Of a stretch of 49,688 nt of DNA, positions 33,208 through 42,314 are shown piece after piece; the first letter of the stretch is position 1, and every line of letters starts with the position of its first letter. Source of the DNA: Actinokineospora sp. NBRC 105648 (GTDB taxonomy: Bacteria > Actinomycetota > Actinomycetes > Mycobacteriales > Pseudonocardiaceae). The DNA lies in contig NZ_BSTR01000031.1 of the NCBI RefSeq assembly GCF_030269645.1, positions 1 through 49,688 on the forward strand, written 5' to 3'. The translations under genes and the position numbers were made by a program. Under the pieces are notes generated by a model. The model saw only the letters and a program-made list of their open reading frames with translations. It was not told the DNA's origin and ran no database searches.

Positions 33208-33876
33208 TCAGCCCTCACGGACGCCGAGGCCGATGGCGCATGCCACGCCGGTGCCGCCCATGCCGCAGTAGCCGTTCGGGTTCTTGGCTGGTGAGAGGTA
33301 CTGCCGGTGGTAATCCTCGGCGTAGTAGAACTGGCCGACGGGGGCGATCTCGGTGGTGATGGTGCCGTGGCCTGCCGCGGTGATCGCCTGTTGGTAGGTG
33401 GTCAGGGTGGCCTCGATGGCGGTCTTCTGCTCGTCGTCCGCGTAGTAGGCGCCGGAGCGGTATTGGGTGCCTAGGTCGTTGCCCTGGCGCATGCCCTGGG
33501 TGGGGTCGTGGCCTTCCCAGAAGATCTTTAGCAGGTCCGCGTAGCCGACTGCCGCCGGGTCGTAGACCACCAGCACGGCCTCGGTGTGCCCGGTGAGCCC
33601 CGAGCAGACCTCCTCGTACGTCGGGTTCGGGGTGTATCCGCCGATGTAGCCGACCGCGGTGGAGTAGACGCCGGGGACCTGCCAGAACACCCGCTCGGGG
33701 CCCCAGAAGCAGCCCATGGCGAACACCGCGGTCCGGGTGCCCTCGGGGAACGGTGGGACGATCCGCCGGTCGGTGTGCACGGCGTGGTGCGGCGAGACCC
33801 GCAGCGGGTCGGGGCGGCCGGGTAGTGCCCGGTCGGCCGCCACGGTGCGACTCTTGTCCCGCCTGAACAGCGTCAT
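33208..33876 (-). CDS. msrA: Peptide-methionine (S)-S-oxide reductase
   Basis: 222 residues. The catalytic GCFWG motif has C56, followed by [33 protein letters not shown] and [20 protein letters not shown]. The C-terminal [12 protein letters not shown] segment contains probable resolving cysteines. It reduces methionine-S-sulfoxide in proteins, using thioredoxin. The ATG at 33876 is the first sensible start. Its 3' end is duplicated at 32529-32586, beyond the YefM-YoeB genes. Confidence 0.95.
   Translation of the reverse strand: MTLFRRDKSRTVAADRALPGRPDPLRVSPHHAVHTDRRIVPPFPEGTRTAVFAMGCFWGPERVFWQVPGVYSTAVGYIGGYTPNPTYEEVCSGLTGHTEAVLVVYDPAAVGYADLLKIFWEGHDPTQGMRQGNDLGTQYRSGAYYADDEQKTAIEATLTTYQQAITAAGHGTITTEIAPVGQFYYAEDYHRQYLSPAKNPNGYCGMGGTGVACAIGLGVREG
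33211..33268 (-). repeat. msrA 3' end, resident copy of the direct repeat
   Basis: These 58 bases are part of the intact msrA coding sequence and pair with the orphan copy at 32529-32586 in the same orientation. Together they bracket a 624-base segment (32587-33210) holding the yefM-yoeB operator and genes. Confidence 0.85.
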
Positions 33877-33970
33877 AGCCCCACTGTAGAGACCTTCGCG
33901 GAACGCGCGGGGTGATCTCGGCCAGGATGGACCACCACGGCGCAACCCCCTAGCGAGGAGACGCGAGCGG

Positions 33971-34804
33971 ATGCAGTGGCAGGACGACCTTCGCGAGCTC
34001 GACGCCCGGCTGGCCGCCGGGCGGATGAGCGCGGGTGAGCACCGCAGGCGGCGCGACGAGGTGCTGGCCGAGGCCTCCAGCACCACCGGCCGGATCCCGG
34101 GCTCGGCGTTCCAGTCCGCCGTGCCCCCGCAGCCGGGGTGGCCGCCCCCGAACGACGTGCCGCAGGCCTTACCCGTACCGCAGCCGCACTTCGACGGTGA
34201 GGCGGTGTTCACCACCGCCACGCCGCAGCGCGGGCCGGGGCGGCTGGTGGTGGTCGCGGTGGTCGCCGCCATCGCCGTCGGGGCCGCCGTGTGGTGGGCC
34301 GTGAGCAGGGGCGACAAGCCCGAGGCGGCGGCGCCGGTCGCCGTGTCACCGGCGGCCGAGCTGGTCGTGAAGCTGCCCGCGCTGCCCGGCACGGTCGTGT
34401 CCCAGCCCGCGGTGCTGCCCGCCACGCTGGGGCCGCAGCTGGGCCTCTACGCCCGCGGCGTCGCGCCCGAGGACAGCTCGGGCCTGGTCAACACCGCCAC
34501 CGCGGACGGCCCCCGTTCGCTGGTGGTCAACGTCCTGGACAACGGCGCGGGCCAAGATCGCACCGCGCAGGCGCTGGGCTACGCGAAGGCCTCCGGCTGG
34601 GTCGTCGCGCCCGCGCCCGAGGGCACCAGCGGTGTCGAGGTCGTGCGCACCGTTCACCCGACCGTGCAGCTCTACCGGGGGATCTACCGCTCAACGCGGT
34701 GGACCGTGCTGGTCACCGCCACCGGGGCCGCGGACGACGAGGGGTTCCGGGCGTACTTCGAATCGGTCCTCGACCGGACCCGCGCCACCCTGCCGGTCGG
34801 CTGA
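33971..34804 (+). CDS. Single-pass membrane protein with N-terminal short helical module
   Basis: 277 residues. The N-terminal module ([35 protein letters not shown]) is SHOCT-like in spacing and is shared with the protein at 36040-37419. A Pro-rich linker, one membrane helix (about 91-111) and an outer domain of about 160 residues follow. GAGGAG lies 10 bases before the ATG. The last 114 bases overlap, in antisense, the end of the acyltransferase gene. Function unknown. Confidence 0.8.
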   Translation: MQWQDDLRELDARLAAGRMSAGEHRRRRDEVLAEASSTTGRIPGSAFQSAVPPQPGWPPPNDVPQALPVPQPHFDGEAVFTTATPQRGPGRLVVVAVVAAIAVGAAVWWAVSRGDKPEAAAPVAVSPAAELVVKLPALPGTVVSQPAVLPATLGPQLGLYARGVAPEDSSGLVNTATADGPRSLVVNVLDNGAGQDRTAQALGYAKASGWVVAPAPEGTSGVEVVRTVHPTVQLYRGIYRSTRWTVLVTATGAADDEGFRAYFESVLDRTRATLPVG

Positions 34805-35893
34805 CTCGATCACCGAGCGGCTGATCACCACGGTGTCCACGGTCCGCCGGTCGGTCAGCAGCACGTCGCGCAGGCGCATGGTGGGGAGCTCGACGTACCG
34901 GCGGGAGAGCAGCCCCAGACCGTAGGAGAGCACCATTGCGGCGCCCGCCAGCGGCCACGCCGCGCGCAGGCCCAGCTGGGCGAGCATCTGGGTGACCGGG
35001 AACCCCCACAGGTAGGTGCCGTAGCTGTTGCGCACCCACTTCTCGTCGACCACCAGCCACCGCGGCCAGTGGTGCACGAGGGTGATGGCGCCGTAGCTGA
35101 CCGCGAAGCTCAGCCAGAACGCGCTGACCGGCGTGAAGTGCACCGCCACCTGCACGAGGACCAGCGCGAAGGCGAACGCGGGCGACAGCGGGAGCCTGTC
35201 GCGGTAGAGGTAGAGCACCACCCCGCAGACGAACGGCACCAGGAAGGTGACCGTGGCGCCGACCGGCACGCTCAGGAAGCTGCCGCCGCCGGTGGTCATC
35301 AGCCGGGTGTCGACCGCGACCAGCGCCACGAGGACGAGCACCGCGGCGAACGGGAACCGCCGCAACAGGGTGGTCACCCCGAGCAGCAGCACGATCGCGT
35401 AGGCGAACAGCTCCATCGGCAGCGTCCACAGCGAACCGTTGACCGAGTCCGGGTAGGGGTTGTCCACGAACACCCCGGGCAGCGTGTGCTGCAGGTTCAG
35501 CACCGAGGCGCCGTTGACCACGTAGCCCCAGGTGGACTGGTCGTTGAAGTAGTCCCCCAGGCTCAGCGTGGTGAACAGCGGGCCGATGACCACGGCGGTG
35601 AGCAGCAGGGTCGCCAGCAGCGGCGGCCAGATCCGGGTGACCCGCTTGACCACGAACCGCAGCGCGGACGGGTCGTGCACCCAGCTGCTGGTGACCTGGT
35701 AGCCGCTCATCGCGAAGAACGCCATCAGGCCGAAGTGCGAGGGCAGCAGGTGCCAACTGGCCGGGAGCATGATCGGCCGTTGGCCGGAGATCGGGGCGGT
35801 GTGGTCGAAGATGACCAGGAGCGCGCACACGATCCGCAACCAGGCGAACCCGTGGCTCGCCGGTGCGTACCGCCGAGTGTTCGCTAAGTCCAC
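34691..35893 (-). CDS. Acyltransferase family 3 membrane protein
   Basis: 400 residues with about ten membrane helices. The early motif FAWLRIVCALLVIFDHTAP carries the conserved histidine of family 3 acyltransferases (OafA/YrhL type), and MSGYQVTSSW, VKRVTRIWPPLL, and SLWTLPMELFAY also fit. Such enzymes O-acylate surface glycans or lipids. The GTG at 35893 is the likely start, with a weak ribosome-binding site. After the last helix (about residue 325) there is a 60-residue hydrophilic tail, whose last 38 codons lie antisense to the 3' end of the gene at 33971-34804. Confidence 0.9.
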   Translation of the reverse strand: MDLANTRRYAPASHGFAWLRIVCALLVIFDHTAPISGQRPIMLPASWHLLPSHFGLMAFFAMSGYQVTSSWVHDPSALRFVVKRVTRIWPPLLATLLLTAVVIGPLFTTLSLGDYFNDQSTWGYVVNGASVLNLQHTLPGVFVDNPYPDSVNGSLWTLPMELFAYAIVLLLGVTTLLRRFPFAAVLVLVALVAVDTRLMTTGGGSFLSVPVGATVTFLVPFVCGVVLYLYRDRLPLSPAFAFALVLVQVAVHFTPVSAFWLSFAVSYGAITLVHHWPRWLVVDEKWVRNSYGTYLWGFPVTQMLAQLGLRAAWPLAGAAMVLSYGLGLLSRRYVELPTMRLRDVLLTDRRTVDTVVISRSVIESADRQGGAGPVEDRFEVRPEPLVVRGPGGGDQHGPPR

Positions 35894-36039
35894 CGGTATT
35901 ACCCGATTCCCTCGGCGGCAGGTGACATTGGGTAGGGTACCGACTCACGGTGGAGGGCATGGCTTCTTCGCCGCGCACCGAGGTCGATGCCGACTTTTGC
36001 CGGTGCGCGAACGCGGTGGTAAGGGTGAGGGGCTCGCCG

Positions 36040-37419
36040 ATGACGTGGCAAGAAGAGTTGAGGCAGCTGGACGCCGAGTTGGCGGCCGGTCGGCTCTCAT
36101 CCGACGACTACCGGGTGCGCCGCGACGCGGTCCTGGCCAAGGCGGCCAGCGGGGACACGGGGTCGGCCACGCCGTTCACCCCGGTCACCCCCGCCCCCGC
36201 CGCCACCCCCCTGGCCCAGCCCGCGCCGCTGCCGCCCGCCCCGGTGCCACCGCCCGCCCCGACGCCGCCCGCCGAGTCGAACCCGGCGGAGAACGGGCCG
36301 TTCCCGCCCGCGTTCCGCTGGCAGGACAGCACCCCGGCCAACGAGGCGACCAGCATCATCGCGCCGATCACGGCGAACACCCCGCCGCCCGCGGACCTGG
36401 GCGCCGACCGCACCCAGACGGTGCGCCAGGACGACCAGCCCGAGCGCACCCAGATCGTCCGCAACCCGATCGCCGCTGACCAGGGCGAACGCACCCAGGT
36501 CGTGTCCGACAGCCAGCTGCGCAACGCCCAGCAGCCGCCGCACCAGCAGCAGCCGCCGCCGCACCTCTCCGGTGGCTACCCGGCCCCGCCCCGCCCGATG
36601 AACTCCGGCGGCTGGAGCCAGCAGCGGCCGATGGAGAGCGTGCCGCCGTGGGGCCACCCGGACGAGCCGATGCCGGAGCTGGGCAACACGCCGTGGCTGC
36701 ACCAGGGCCCGGAGGTGTTCGAGACCACCAAGGCCCCCAAGCGCGGCAAGCGCGGCCTGGGCATCCTCATCGTGGTCGTGCTGGTCCTCGGCCTCGGCGT
36801 GGCGGCCTACTTCTACTTCACCAAGGACAACGGCAGCGAGACCGGCAGCGGCCCGGTCACCCCGCCCAACAGCCTGCCGACGACCAGCGCGACCACCACC
36901 GCGTCCCGGGCGCCGGAGCTGCCCGACCCGCCCGCGGCCAAGCCCGACCCCGGGCCGGGCCGCGCGTCCCTGTTCTCCCCGCTGCCCGGCACGACCCGCC
37001 CCGGCGGCGGCGCGCTGAGCCTGGAGAAGATGAAGGCGGAGAAGCCGTTCGGGCCCGAGACGATCGCCGCCCTCGACGCCAACGGCATGACCGACGGCTG
37101 GTTGGCCACCAACACCGACGGCGCGAACATCCTGAGCCTCGTGGTGTTCGACGTGAAGGACGCCGACGCGGCGAAGGCGGTAGCGGCGGCCTACGTCAAG
37201 GACCAGGCGGCCCTGCGCGAGCTCACCGATGTGGGTTACAAGGGCGTCAAGGTGTTCACCGACAGCACCGGCTCGGTCCACCGCGGGGTGTACGTGCTCT
37301 ACAACCGGGTGGTCGTGGTCGACGCGTTCACCCAGTCCAAGCCGCCGGAGGGCGTCCGGGAGGCCTTCGTCGACCTGCTGAAGAACCAGGTCGAGTTCGC
37401 CCCGCCGACCGGGAGGTAG
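36040..37419 (+). CDS. Large single-pass membrane protein with the same N-terminal module
   Basis: 459 residues: the module MTWQEELRQLDAELAAGRLSSDDYRVRRDAVLAKA, a long Pro/Gln-rich cytoplasmic region with three ERTQ(V/I)V-like repeats (about 123-155), one membrane helix (about 245-265), a Pro-rich linker and an outer domain of about 125 residues. The ATG at 36040 matches the paralogue's N-terminus and follows GAGGGG with a 7-base gap; a longer frame from 35950 is less likely. The repeats spaced with threonines may be phosphorylation sites, an inference. The methyltransferase-like gene follows after seven bases. Confidence 0.82.
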   Translation: MTWQEELRQLDAELAAGRLSSDDYRVRRDAVLAKAASGDTGSATPFTPVTPAPAATPLAQPAPLPPAPVPPPAPTPPAESNPAENGPFPPAFRWQDSTPANEATSIIAPITANTPPPADLGADRTQTVRQDDQPERTQIVRNPIAADQGERTQVVSDSQLRNAQQPPHQQQPPPHLSGGYPAPPRPMNSGGWSQQRPMESVPPWGHPDEPMPELGNTPWLHQGPEVFETTKAPKRGKRGLGILIVVVLVLGLGVAAYFYFTKDNGSETGSGPVTPPNSLPTTSATTTASRAPELPDPPAAKPDPGPGRASLFSPLPGTTRPGGGALSLEKMKAEKPFGPETIAALDANGMTDGWLATNTDGANILSLVVFDVKDADAAKAVAAAYVKDQAALRELTDVGYKGVKVFTDSTGSVHRGVYVLYNRVVVVDAFTQSKPPEGVREAFVDLLKNQVEFAPPTGR

Positions 37420-37426
37420 TTCGTCG

Positions 37427-38284
37427 ATGACGATCGAGGCCTCACACCCCAACGGTCACTTCTACTCACCGGTGACCGACCCGGGCGAGCTGGCGGCGCA
37501 GTCCACGCGGCTCTGGCCCGCGCGGCCGGAGATCCTGGGCATCGACTTCGACGACGAGCACCACCGGCACGTGCTCACCGAGCTGTTCCCGCGCTACTTC
37601 GGCGACTACGACTACCCCGAGGTGCTGCCCGAGACCCCCGACCTGGACCGGTTCTTCACCCAGAACTCCCAGTTCAGCTGGCTGGACGCGCGGTCGCTGT
37701 TCGTCCTGCTGCGGCACTGGCGGCCCGCCCGGGTGATCGAGGTCGGCTCCGGCTTCTCGTCGCTGCTGATGGCCGATGTGAACCGCCGCTTCCTCGACGA
37801 CGCGGTCGAGATCACCTGCGTCGAGCCCTACCCGCGGGCGTTCCTGCACTCGGGGGTGGCCGGGCTGTCCCGGGTGCTGGAGCAGAAGGTGCAGGACGTC
37901 CCGCTGGCCGAGTTCGACCGGCTGGGCGCGGGCGACATGCTGTTCATCGACTCCTCGCACGTGGCCAAGACCGGCAGCGACGTCAACTACCTCTACTTCG
38001 AGGTGCTGCCGCGGCTGCGGGCCGGGGTCCGGGTGCACATCCACGACATCTTCCTGCCGCACGAGTACCCGAAGGACTGGGTGCTCGGCGAGAACCGCAG
38101 CTGGAACGAGCAGTACCTGGTGCGCGCGCTGCTGATGTACAGCCACGGCTTCCGGGTGCTGTTCGGCTCCGCCTACGCGCACTGGCGGTTCGAGGAGGAG
38201 GTCCGCCGGGCGATGGCGCTGCCCGGCGGGCACTCGTTCGGCGGCGGCAGCCTGTGGCTGGAGCGCACCGACTCCACGCGGTGA
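37427..38284 (+). CDS. SAM-dependent methyltransferase-like protein (Methyltransf_24 type)
   Basis: 285 residues. Motif I is VIEVGSGFSSLLM (about 104-116) with a following acidic strand (ITCVEPYPR), and MLFIDSSHV and HIHDIFLPHEYP give the metal-binding pattern often seen in Methyltransf_24 proteins linked to surface glycans. The substrate is not known. It ends at TGA 38282-38284 directly against the TGA of the convergent glycosyltransferase gene (TGATCA). Confidence 0.82.
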   Translation: MTIEASHPNGHFYSPVTDPGELAAQSTRLWPARPEILGIDFDDEHHRHVLTELFPRYFGDYDYPEVLPETPDLDRFFTQNSQFSWLDARSLFVLLRHWRPARVIEVGSGFSSLLMADVNRRFLDDAVEITCVEPYPRAFLHSGVAGLSRVLEQKVQDVPLAEFDRLGAGDMLFIDSSHVAKTGSDVNYLYFEVLPRLRAGVRVHIHDIFLPHEYPKDWVLGENRSWNEQYLVRALLMYSHGFRVLFGSAYAHWRFEEEVRRAMALPGGHSFGGGSLWLERTDSTR

Positions 38285-41248
38285 TCAGTGCCCGGCCAGC
38301 ACGCCCTCGAGGAAGCGGCGGGCGACGGCGCGGCCGAAGACCTCGTCGACCTTGATCTTGCCGCCCGCCGAGAGGCGCAGCCAGAGGCGGTCGTCGTCGA
38401 GCAGGCGGATGATCGCCGCGGCCAGTTCCTCGGCGTCGTCGCCGACGAGGATGTCCTGCTCAGGAGTCAGGTTCATGCCCTCGGCACCGATCGTGGTGGC
38501 CACCGTGGGGACCCCCAGGGCGGCGCTCTCGGCGATCTTGCCCTTCACCCCGGCGCCGAACCGCAGGGGCGCGGCGACGACCCGGGCGCGCGCGTAGAGC
38601 GAGGTCAGGTCGTGCACGAAGCCGTGCACCTCGACGTGCTCGCTCGCCAGGTCGAGCACCTCGCGGGTGGGCCTGCTGCCGACCAGGTGCAGCACGGTGC
38701 CGGGCCGCTCGCGGCGGACCAGCGGCATGATCTCCTCGGCCAGCCAGGCCGCGGCGTCGCGGTTGGGCAGGTGGTCGTAGCCGCCGACGAACAGCACGCC
38801 CGCGCGGCCGTCCGGGCTCGACGGCGCCCAGTCGACGTCCTGCACCAGGGACAGGATGCGCACGTCGGCCTCGGGGACGAGCTTGGCGAGCAGCTCCAGC
38901 TCGACCGGCGAGACCACCAGCGACAGGTCGCACGCCCGCATCAGGCCCAGTTCCAGCTCGCGGGAGGCGTCGGCCTTGCGGCGCAGCCCGAGCGCCTCGG
39001 CGAGCTCGCCCTCCTGCTCGGCCAGCGCGGCCTGCCGCTCCAGCCGGAGGAAGTGCAGGTCGACGGTGTCGTAGGCGATGGTGCACTGCGGCGCGTGCTC
39101 GCGCAGCTGCTCGAGCAGCAGCCAGGCCACCGACGGCCGGGCCAGCAGCACCAGCGCCAGCTCGGGGCCGACCTCGCGCACGAAGGTCTGCTGCCGCCCG
39201 GGGTCGGACAGCACGGTGACGCCCTTGCGGCGCAGGTCGGCGGTGTAGGGCTGGGTCTCGGCGTAGTCGGCCGGGAAGTAGACGACCCGGCAGCCCAGGG
39301 CCAGCAGCTCCTCGATGAGCCGGTAGATCCGGATCGACCCGGCGTCCTGGTCCGGGGTGGGGATCTTGTGGTCCATCACCAGCACCAGGCCGCCGTCGCG
39401 GTCGAGCGGGTCGCGCCTGCTGGCCAGCCACAGGTTCGCCGGGGTCGGCTCCGGGCGCTGCCTGGCCAGCTCGTCGGCCCACTTCTGGGCGAAGACGACC
39501 CGGTTGAGCTCCTGGTGGCGCTTGACGCCCTGGGCGATGTCGGTGCCGTGCGAGACACCCTCGTGGTGCACCACGACCGAGTTGGGCTGCACGACCACGC
39601 GGTGCCCGCTCGCGCGGATCGCGAAGGCGAGGTCGGTGTCCTCGTAGTAGGCGGGCGCGTAGCGGGTGTCGAAGCCGCCGACCTGCTCGAACAGGTCCCG
39701 GCGGACCATGATCGCGGCGCCGGAGCAGTAGTCGACGTCGCGGGTGACGTTCACCGCGGGCTCGCCCGGGTCGCCGCCGCGGCCGTAGTTCCAGCCGGTG
39801 GCGTCGGACCAGATGATGCCGCCGCACTCCTGCAGCGAGCCGTCCGGGTAGACCAGCTTGGCGCCGACCAGGCCGATGCGGTCGTCGGAGGTCATCGTCT
39901 CGTAGAGCTCGTCGAGCCAGCCGGGGCGGACCTCGGTGTCGTTGTTGAGGAACACCAGCAGGTCCGAGCGGGCGTGCTCGGCGCCGAGGTTGCAGGCGCC
40001 GATGAAGCCGCGGTTGCGCTCGGCGCGCACCAGCCGGACGCCGGGGCAGCGGGCGACCTGGTCGGCGGCGTCGTCGGGCGAGGCGTCGTCGACCACGATC
40101 ACCTCGAACGGGACGGTGGAGTTGGCCGCGGCCAGGGTGAGCAGGCACTGGCGGGTGTAGGACCACTTGCCGTAGGTCGGGATGATCACGCTGACCAGCG
40201 GCGACTCGTCGGTGTGCACGGCGACCGGCGACAGTTCGGCGGGCGCGGGCGCGGGAACCCCGGCCGTACGGCCGAGTGCGCGCTCGTAGACGTCACGCCG
40301 AAGCGTGCCGCGGGGGGCGACCCGTTCAACGGTGTGCCGGTAGCGGCCGAGCGCACGCTGGATGAGCGCGGACTGCTTCTGCACCTCTTCGCTGAGCTGG
40401 CTCACCTGTCGCTCAGCGCGAACCGCGCGGCGCTCCATCTCCGCCAGCGAGGAACTGAGCCACTCGATGCGCGCGGCCTGCCGGGAGGCGGTGCGCGCCT
40501 CGTGCGCGAGGGTGGTGGCGACCCGGGTGAGCTCGTCGCGCAGCCGGTCGGTCTCGGCGCCCGCGACCGGCGAGCACTCCGGGTCGACCAGCAGGTCGAC
40601 CGACGGGAAGACCGGCAGGTCCACATTGGACGCGGCCACAATGGTGTACTCCCAGGGCAAATCCGCCTCGACCGTCCACTCCTGCCCATCCCGGCGGAGG
40701 GTTCGGCCGACCGCGCCGCCGACGGTGTCGCGGTCAGCGGAGGCGATCACGGAGCCGACGGCCGCGGCTTGCCGGAGCACGGCGACAGCGGCGAACCGGT
40801 CGGTGAGCAGCTCGGTGAACGCGGCCTTGGACAGGCCCTCGACGTCCACCAGCAGCAGTCCGTCCTCGGCCAGCCAGCCGCGCACCACGCGCAGCAGCCG
40901 GTCGCGCTCGCCCGCCGCACCGAAGCAGGTGATCACGTCGAAGGTGCCGTGGTCGGCCAGCAGACCGGTGTCGCCGACCGAGCCGGACTCGAACCGCAGG
41001 TTCGACCGCCGGTGCGCCGACCGGGCCGCGTCGACCAGGGACCGGTCCGCGTCCACCCCGACGACCTCGGCGGCGTGCTCGGCCAGCACGGCCGCGCCTG
41101 CGCCGCGCCCGCAGCCGAGGTCGAGGACCCGTTTGCCCGCGCTCAGGCCCGCCGCCAGCGCGTACCGGTGTCGGTGCAGGTGGGAGGCCAGCGTGCCCTC
41201 AGGAGCCGGGGCCCGCTCGATCCGCAGCTCGGGTGCGCCGTCGGTCAT
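38285..41248 (-). CDS. Trifunctional methyltransferase - GT2 - GT4 glycosyltransferase
   Basis: 987 residues. Residues about 35-140 are a SAM methyltransferase domain (VLDLGCGRGAG); 235-300 is a coiled coil; 350-600 is a family 2 glycosyltransferase (VSVIIPTYGKWSYTRQCL, VVVDDASPDD, FLNNDTEV as DxD-like, YYEDTDLAFAIR). From about 635 to 985 is a GT4-type transferase with MDHKIPTPDQDAGSIR, VLFVGGYDHLPN and FGAGVKGKIAESAALGVPTVAT. Such fusions build and cap O-antigen-like or capsular polymers, with the coiled coil as a ruler in known examples. GGGAG precedes the ATG by 7 bases. The role here is inferred. Confidence 0.92.
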   Translation of the reverse strand: MTDGAPELRIERAPAPEGTLASHLHRHRYALAAGLSAGKRVLDLGCGRGAGAAVLAEHAAEVVGVDADRSLVDAARSAHRRSNLRFESGSVGDTGLLADHGTFDVITCFGAAGERDRLLRVVRGWLAEDGLLLVDVEGLSKAAFTELLTDRFAAVAVLRQAAAVGSVIASADRDTVGGAVGRTLRRDGQEWTVEADLPWEYTIVAASNVDLPVFPSVDLLVDPECSPVAGAETDRLRDELTRVATTLAHEARTASRQAARIEWLSSSLAEMERRAVRAERQVSQLSEEVQKQSALIQRALGRYRHTVERVAPRGTLRRDVYERALGRTAGVPAPAPAELSPVAVHTDESPLVSVIIPTYGKWSYTRQCLLTLAAANSTVPFEVIVVDDASPDDAADQVARCPGVRLVRAERNRGFIGACNLGAEHARSDLLVFLNNDTEVRPGWLDELYETMTSDDRIGLVGAKLVYPDGSLQECGGIIWSDATGWNYGRGGDPGEPAVNVTRDVDYCSGAAIMVRRDLFEQVGGFDTRYAPAYYEDTDLAFAIRASGHRVVVQPNSVVVHHEGVSHGTDIAQGVKRHQELNRVVFAQKWADELARQRPEPTPANLWLASRRDPLDRDGGLVLVMDHKIPTPDQDAGSIRIYRLIEELLALGCRVVYFPADYAETQPYTADLRRKGVTVLSDPGRQQTFVREVGPELALVLLARPSVAWLLLEQLREHAPQCTIAYDTVDLHFLRLERQAALAEQEGELAEALGLRRKADASRELELGLMRACDLSLVVSPVELELLAKLVPEADVRILSLVQDVDWAPSSPDGRAGVLFVGGYDHLPNRDAAAWLAEEIMPLVRRERPGTVLHLVGSRPTREVLDLASEHVEVHGFVHDLTSLYARARVVAAPLRFGAGVKGKIAESAALGVPTVATTIGAEGMNLTPEQDILVGDDAEELAAAIIRLLDDDRLWLRLSAGGKIKVDEVFGRAVARRFLEGVLAGH

Positions 41249-41368
41249 GCATCGTCTCCCAGTCGCGTGAGGCTTCGCCGGTAAAAGTGAACCAGGTGCG
41301 ATCTGGCCCTGGTCGATCGGATCGTCGCCGATAAGCTGTCGCGGGTTTCCTGCGAGCGCGGAGGCGAC

Positions 41369-42109
41369 GTGGACTTCGATGCGGTGTCAGAGCTAGCGCT
41401 GCGCTTCCGCGCGGAACTGGCCACCAGGAAACAGGAGATCGACCCGGACTTCCCCTGGTACCCGTACGACACGATGAGCAACATCGTGCACCTGCGCGGC
41501 CTGCTCACCGGCGACAACCGCGACATCTTCGGCGCGGTCAAGGGCAAGCACATCGCCGACATCGGCTGCGCCGACGGCGACTTCGGGTTCTTCTTGGAGC
41601 AGGAGCTCGGCTGCACGGTCGACCTCGTCGACTACGCCCCGACCAACTACAACGGCCTGCGCGCGGCCGACCGCATCCGCAAGTCCCTCGACTCGGGCGC
41701 CCGCGTGGTCGACGTGGACCTCGACTCGCAGTTCACCCTGCCCGCCGACCGCTACGACGTGGTCTTCTTCATGGGTCTGCTCTACCACCTGAAGAACCCC
41801 TACTACGCCTTGGAACACCTGGCCAAGCGCGCCGAGTACTGCTTCCTGTCGACCCGCATCGCCGAACTCTCCCCGGACCACGCGACCACGTTGCGAGACC
41901 TGCCGCTGGCCTACCTGGTGGGCCCGGACGAGACGAACGGCGACGCGACCAACTTCTGGATCTTCTCCGACCAGGGCCTGCGCCGACTCTTGTCGCGCAC
42001 CGGTTGGGACATCGTGGACTACACGACAGTCGGCCGGACCTCGGGCTCAGACCCGAGCACCCCGGACCGAGACGAACGCGCCTTCTGCCTGCTCCGCAGT
42101 CGCCACTGA
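41369..42109 (+). CDS. SAM-dependent methyltransferase (CmoB/DUF1698-like)
   Basis: 246 residues. HIADIGCADGDFGFFLE is motif I, followed by VDLVDYAPTNYNGL and FFMGLLYHLKNPYYALEHL, a pattern of DUF1698/CmoB-like methyltransferases. Given the neighbouring glycosyltransferase fusion and methyltransferase gene, a glycan substrate is more likely than tRNA. The GTG at 41369 follows GGAGG with a 4-base gap. It is divergent from the glycosyltransferase gene across 120 bases. Confidence 0.85.
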   Translation: MDFDAVSELALRFRAELATRKQEIDPDFPWYPYDTMSNIVHLRGLLTGDNRDIFGAVKGKHIADIGCADGDFGFFLEQELGCTVDLVDYAPTNYNGLRAADRIRKSLDSGARVVDVDLDSQFTLPADRYDVVFFMGLLYHLKNPYYALEHLAKRAEYCFLSTRIAELSPDHATTLRDLPLAYLVGPDETNGDATNFWIFSDQGLRRLLSRTGWDIVDYTTVGRTSGSDPSTPDRDERAFCLLRSRH

Positions 42110-42171
42110 GCACTACTGCCCGCCCGGCTCACTGACCGACCCCAGCCCCAACCGCACCTGGACAACTCGCC

Positions 42172-42314
42172 TGCTGGATTGGGTGGAGTGGCTTTGTCTG
42201 GGGGGAGGGGCGATCGTAAACTTGCTGTGGTCGTGGGATGCCCTTCCCCACCCGCTTTTCCCACGACGATCGCCCCTAGGGGCCCCGGGCAAAGCCACTC
42301 CACCCAATCCAGCA
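42172..42314 (-). repeat. Palindromic structured element, copy 2
   Basis: Three nested perfect inverted repeats: 25 bp (42172-42196/42290-42314), 12 bp (42206-42217/42266-42277) and 8 bp (42231-42238/42259-42266). Read on the minus strand, CGGGGCCCCTAG, AAGGGCATCCC, GCAAGTTTA and CTCCCCCCA occur at spacings of 0, 42, 62 and 80, against 0, 41, 60 and 77 in copy 1. Stem sequences differ from copy 1 but are paired, for example GGCTTTG/CAAAGCC against CGCTTCG/CGAAGCG. No target duplication is visible. The rest of 42110-42509 shows no gene I trust. The element might also stop transcription of the upstream gene. Confidence 0.85.

Noticed and set aside
38288..41284. A 998-codon open frame on the plus strand
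   Set aside because: It is the antisense shadow of the methyltransferase-GT2-GT4 gene, which has clear motifs and a good ribosome-binding site.
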